NCBI GenBank assembly: GCA_035578155.1
Contig: JAPWDM010000005.1
Location: 35,178,108 to 35,242,107 of the forward strand
Reading direction: 5' to 3'
Length of the DNA stretch: 64,000 bases
From: Brachynemurus nebulosus
Taxonomy: Eukaryota; Arthropoda; Insecta; Neuroptera; Myrmeleontidae
Both the position numbers and the translations under genes were made by a program. Numbering within the stretch: the first letter of the stretch is position 1; the number at the start of each line of letters is the position of its first letter. The notes beneath the pieces were generated by a model. It searched no databases. It saw only the letters and a list, made by a program, of their open reading frames with translations, and was not told the DNA's origin. Below are positions 59,813-64,000 of the stretch, one piece after another.

Positions 59813-60961
59813 CACAGACCAGTGAACATATTATATATTATATAGACTAATTATAGTAATATATAAATATATAAATATATAAATATAAATATAGTAATGG
59901 ATTGTATCCATAGTAATGTTCTCAAATAATTATTGTCAAAATATAATATTGACAATAAAATTTTACTTTTTTGAGAAGAAATTGCAAAATTTTGAAAGAA
60001 AAAAAAGAGATATTCGTTTTATATTCAAAATACGTACGTATACAAATTATGTCCTGCAGTAATTATAGTCGCATTTGCTCAAAAATTGACACTATAGGTA
60101 TGTTCCAACAAACACTCGAATTAATTCTCGTTTTAATGAGCATGCGCATAGTTGACTTTACTGTTCCAACTAGCCAGAATTGTAATTCCAGTTTACACAT
60201 AATTTGAAATTCTGTGTTCCAACAAGTATTTAAAACTAATTCTGAACTCACCCGAATTGATTTTTAAAATTCTTGCTTCAGAGTAAGTATTTCAAATCCT
60301 AGACATGCGCATTAACGAAAATTTAATTTTTAACCTTATAATTTAAAAATTTAAATAATAAAAAGACAAATTTTGAGTTAGAATTGTTCTGTCCAAAGAG
60401 AAATTTCAAATTTTTGACTTTATTTAATTGCTATAATAGGTATATTTTTTTAAAATTAGCAAACAGGTATATTTTATTTATTTATTTTATAAATATTTAA
60501 TATATTATTTTAGTAAGTAATAAAGTGAAATATGGAATAAAATAAAAAAAAATAGTTCGTTCATTTTATTTAAAAATAAAATTAATAAAAATATAATAAT
60601 TTTTAGTGGATATATTATTTAAAAATATTTTTCATAATATGGAAGGTATAGAATACATAACTCAAGTCTTTAGTAGAGACATCTTTTGAAATCCCTAAGA
60701 ATTAATATAAACGTTCCCACCTATTAAATGCGCGAACTGAAGTTCTGAATTGAATTTGATTTGACCTTCAAATGACATTATCGAATTTAAAATACTGGAT
60801 TCACTCGAACTTGAAATTCTAGTGTTTGTTGGAACATACCTTATATTATTTCATTAAATTTCACCCGTCTCAGCCTGTTACCTACTTCAAGAAAAATGCC
60901 TAGAAACTAGCTTTGCGCTTTGTCTGGTAGTATAATATAATAAATAGTTCATTGGTCTGTG
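59813..60961 (-). mobile_element. CACAGACC hAT-type element, copy D, interrupted
   Basis: The ends CACAGACCAGTGAACATA and GTTCATTGGTCTGTG are flanked by TTTTCAAC (59805-59812) and TTTACAAC (60962-60969), an 8-bp duplication with one mismatch. It is close to copy B on both sides of the 746-bp nested element at 60096. Without it the element is about 400 bp. No transposase. Confidence 0.86.
60096..60841 (+). mobile_element. Miniature element with AGGTATGTTCCAACAAACAC ends (nested)
   Basis: A 20-bp perfect inverted terminal repeat, AGGTATGTTCCAACAAACAC, with pairing continuing through TCGAATT. Subterminal copies of TGTTCCAAC occur at about 60160 and 60215. Copy B shows the uninterrupted target, so insertion into copy D is certain. 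The flanks ACTAT and TATATT allow a TAT or TA duplication. Ends with repeated subterminal motifs resemble the designs at 7442 and 24938. Confidence 0.85.
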
Positions 60962-61122
60962 TTTACAACATATAATACTCATGCAAAAATATATAATATA
61001 CCTTGTAGTAACGAACTAACGAGCGTTTGTACCACATCTACAGGTTTTAAATTTGGAAAATGTATTGCACCACGAGAACTTTCTCGATTATCTTAAGAGA
61101 AGTTCAAGGTTAGAGGCTAAAT

Positions 61123-61124
<2 letters not shown>

Positions 61125-61203
<79 letters not shown>
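61125..61203 (+). repeat. (TA)n microsatellite
   Basis: A pure TA run of 79 bp. Chance frames of poly-Tyr-Ile cross it on both strands. Confidence 0.95.
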
Positions 61204-61205
<2 letters not shown>

Positions 61206-63449
61206 TACTTATATAAGAAGTCCTTACTATCACACACATCATTTTGCACCTCGGCCCGAAAGGTAGTTTTGCCATCGAAACCAATACTTTTACATAGAAG
61301 TCTTACTTTCTGATTTACAACTACGTATTTCCCGTTAAACCAATGATAGTAGGACATACAATATGTACTTAAATATATACACATAAATTTTATGTATGTG
61401 CATATGAAAAGTATTATAAATTTATATATGCTATGCGAGATATTTACCTAAATGTACAACAGTATAGCATTACTGTATACCAGTAGTGTAGTGGCTGTGA
61501 TTCATTTGTAATGTGTATGTATGCACTGAAGTGTATAGGAATACTGGTAGTGGGAGGAAACTAAGCACACTTTTATTGCATCGTCTACATCTATGTAGTT
61601 GAATGCTACATTAAATTTCATACATAGTTAATATATGTAAGTACATATGAACTTTGTCGTGGTAGATATACTTGGTTAAATTTAAATTTTGTACTAGAGA
61701 CATCTATCATAAATGCGGGTATTTACTGTACCTATAAAGAAGAAATACTGGTCGGCTTACTAGATAGTGAAAAATTTGGTTTATATTTAAATTAGATTAA
61801 AAAAGAATAGTTACTGTTTGTAAAACTTTTTTTCCAATTTTTTGTAACCCTAGGAAAGTAAATAAAAAGTTTTATTTTAATGCTGGTTATTTCTGGTTTC
61901 GAAAAAAAGTATTCATTAATGCTTAAAAAATATATTAGGTTAGTTAATTAAGATATAGGGTAGGTTGACATACTGTTTTAGCGAATTTCCATACTGGAAA
62001 TTCAGTGATTACAGTGGCTCTCAGAGTTTGGGACTTTAATAGAAATCTGTTCTGAAGCTTCGAGAAACGCAAGATGACCGTTAACATAAATAAAAAACAA
62101 GGTCTTAAAAAACCAAAACTTTCTTTTGTAATAATGAAAATTTTTGCACCTATTTTATGTTTTAAAGCATCTGTCTATCGATTCGATCGTGTGATCAATT
62201 ATGTGTCCAAAGATCCATGGATGTAACTATGGAATTCTGAAAAAGGCTACACAGTAAGTCTTTTCATAATATCCCTAGTTATTATATAGTCGACAAGAAG
62301 AAGCAGTTCATCAGATTTTTGTCTGAAAATTCTTATTTATGATCAGTTTAGGCACAAAGTTACTTTAAAGATTGAATAAAGGCCATGAGTATGAGGAAGC
62401 TGTGTAAGAATCAAACAATCTCTATCCCCATTCTCCCCTATTAATGCCAGTGCTTTGTCTTCTATTCCTGAATAGGCCGATGTATATAAAAAATGTATAA
62501 GAATTACCCAGTTAAACTAGTATTTTATAATAGAAGTTACCAGTTACCTCTTAAAATGACAGAATTGAATCGGAGTGAAAAAAATCGGCACAAATACAAA
62601 ACATATTGTTCCACTTTTTTTTAATGGGATAGTCGATAACGAAGTCGAATTCATTTTGTGCTTGTTAAATATTATTTTTAATTAAAAGTGATATAGATAT
62701 AAACGTGGTATCAGCCGGCATGTAATAAGATTCAATTCAATTTTATTCAAATATGTAGCTTTAACAAAAATTTGTATATGAACAATAGAATTGTTTTTTA
62801 AAGCCGCATTGAGTAGCATGCCTATTCACATGAGTTAATTATCTACTTCAATAATACAAATATCAGCAAATAATATATTTCAAAAGCTTTCTATACTTAA
62901 GAACTAGAAAATATTATTTAATGATTAAATACCTACGGGAAACATTTATCATTACACTAATCCTTCTTAAAATATTTTCATCTCGCTTCAAACGATAAAA
63001 TATTTAATAAGATGTATTCACTCTTGCTTGTACGTACTATATATAAACACAGTTCACATGTTGTAATTGTTTTAAATAGTTGATTTCTAATACTCTTGTG
63101 TTCAAATGTAAGCACTTACTTTATCCTCTGATCCTAATGTTTCGTTTCAAAGAACTATTGTTAGCATATAATACGGGAAGACATTGTGAGATCATAAGTG
63201 ACATACATATATACAACTGCGTATTTTACATAATTTTAATTAAAGCAGAATTTAAATCGCATAAACAACAACGTACATTGTTTTCTAGGTAATTTCGAGA
63301 TTATGTAGGCATTAGTCTGAATCACACCCTTAAAAATTTTTGAGTAATACGTGAATATTAAAAGGTTATTTAACAAGTTCTATTATTTACCTAGTTTTAA
63401 AGTTAATTTATTTTCTACTAATGAAACGACAGTGAAATAAAATTATATG
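61204..63449. other. 2.2-kb AT-rich stretch, no gene recognised
   Basis: Only short chance frames, no identifiable element boundaries. Confidence 0.3.
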
Positions 63450-63488
63450 CAGGGCCGTAGAGAGAAATGGTGTGCCCCGGGAATAGAG
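63450..63488 (+). mobile_element. Truncated CAGGGCC hAT-type end
   Basis: CAGGGCCGTAGAGAGAAATG, then GTGTGCCCCGGGAATAGAG, matches the left end of 54434-54653. It then stops where a TAGGGATG-type sequence begins. Confidence 0.65.
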
Positions 63489-63572
63489 TAGGGATGTTAT
63501 GGATATGAAATTTCAGATACAGATATTTTAGAAACATTTTTTTCAGTTTCGGTTTCGGTTACGGATATGTAA
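63489..63572 (-). mobile_element. Truncated copy of the 11083-type hAT element
   Basis: TAGGGATGTTATGGATATGA, then AATTTCAGATACAGATATT and GTTTCGGTTTCGGTTACGG, matches the complement of the right half of 11083-11456. It directly adjoins the truncated CAGGGCC end, so the two were probably joined by insertion and later deletion. Confidence 0.65.
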
Positions 63573-63692
63573 AAGTACCGTAAAACCGTCTAGACCCGGA
63601 CACTTTTTTACATTTTTTGGTATAATTTTATGTTTATACATGTTTCCTTCATAAATATCACCAATAAAAGTATTACCATTAGAAAGAGCGTA

Positions 63693-64000
63693 GGGGAAGG
63701 TCGCCCAAAGCGGGTAAGCTAAGATTAAACGCCCAAAAAAGTGACTTTTAACCTCGATAAGCAGATCTTTTTTATATTATCAGATAGAATAGTTATCGAA
63801 CTTTAAAATGAAACTTCGCTTAAGAAATGTTTATACGATATTTATTTTTAATAAAGAAAATACAAAACCTCTGCAAAAACCCGCTTTGCCCGTATAGGTA
63901 TCCTAAAGCGGGTAAGTACATTATGTATTTAAATACTGTTGTTACTTTTTAATATAAACTTCCTTAATCATATAGAACTTAATAATAATAATAATTAAGT
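63693..64000 (+). mobile_element. GGGGAAGG-ended element R3, cut by window end
   Basis: TA-GGGGAAGGTCGCCCAAAG followed by more than 300 bp collinear with R1 (47872). It includes CAAAACCTCTGCAA-AAACCCGCTTTG and ATCATATAGAACTTAATAAT, the intact form of the site where copy C entered R1. The right end lies beyond the window. Confidence 0.85.

Overview
This window is AT-rich, repeat-dense eukaryotic nuclear DNA. The element families fit an insect or other arthropod genome: Tc1/mariner, pogo-like, mariner-like, hAT, TTAA-type and TWA-type elements, long TA microsatellites, and frequent GTAC/CTAC-type simple sequence. The species cannot be named from the sequence. No host protein-coding gene, rRNA or intact tRNA gene could be supported. 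Nearly all open frames are short, AT-rich chance frames. The one intact long coding sequence is a 341-residue Tc1-like transposase on the minus strand at 28620-29645.

Almost everything recognisable is mobile DNA, delimited here by terminal inverted repeats (TIRs) and target-site duplications (TSDs) read from the sequence. Left part (1-21.3 kb): hAT-type miniature elements (6080-6464, TSD GGTACAAG; 11083-11456, TSD ATATATAC), a TTA-flanked element (7442-8180), small hairpin elements (8918-9114, 13259-13399, 15151-15268), a TTAA-flanked element (11646-12520), a dead non-LTR retrotransposon 3' end (20274-20546) and a mariner-like element carrying a 330-bp palindrome (20551-21285). Middle (24.9-35 kb): a GGCCCGCC-ended element split by a hAT element; a roughly 5-kb inverted-repeat region (27215-32215) holding a cysteine-rich coding remnant, the intact Tc1 element and a diverged ~160-bp tandem array; another TTAA element; and a pogo-like element.

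The 39.6-45.4 kb block is a 1.6-kb foldback element interrupted by a 4.2-kb TA-flanked element. That element contains half of a second foldback copy and three tandem ~474-bp units. From 47.1 to 52.5 kb a ~170-bp satellite array adjoins a four-level nest: a GGGGAAGG-ended element, then a 3.9-kb hAT-like element, then a 3.4-kb CAC-ended element, then a 0.7-kb TTAA element. Each level has its own TSD. Uninterrupted relatives inside the same window (63693-64000 for level 1; 25159, 45801 and 59813 for level 2) confirm two of the insertion points.

The right part (54-64 kb) holds another hAT miniature element, perfect and separated inverted repeats, a complete 671-bp relative of the GGGGAAGG element, a hAT element split by a further miniature element, and truncated hAT ends. 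The long stretches between are AT-rich and hold nothing I can identify; they may be intronic or intergenic. Family names above the level of TIR and TSD are inference from element ends, except for the Tc1 transposase.
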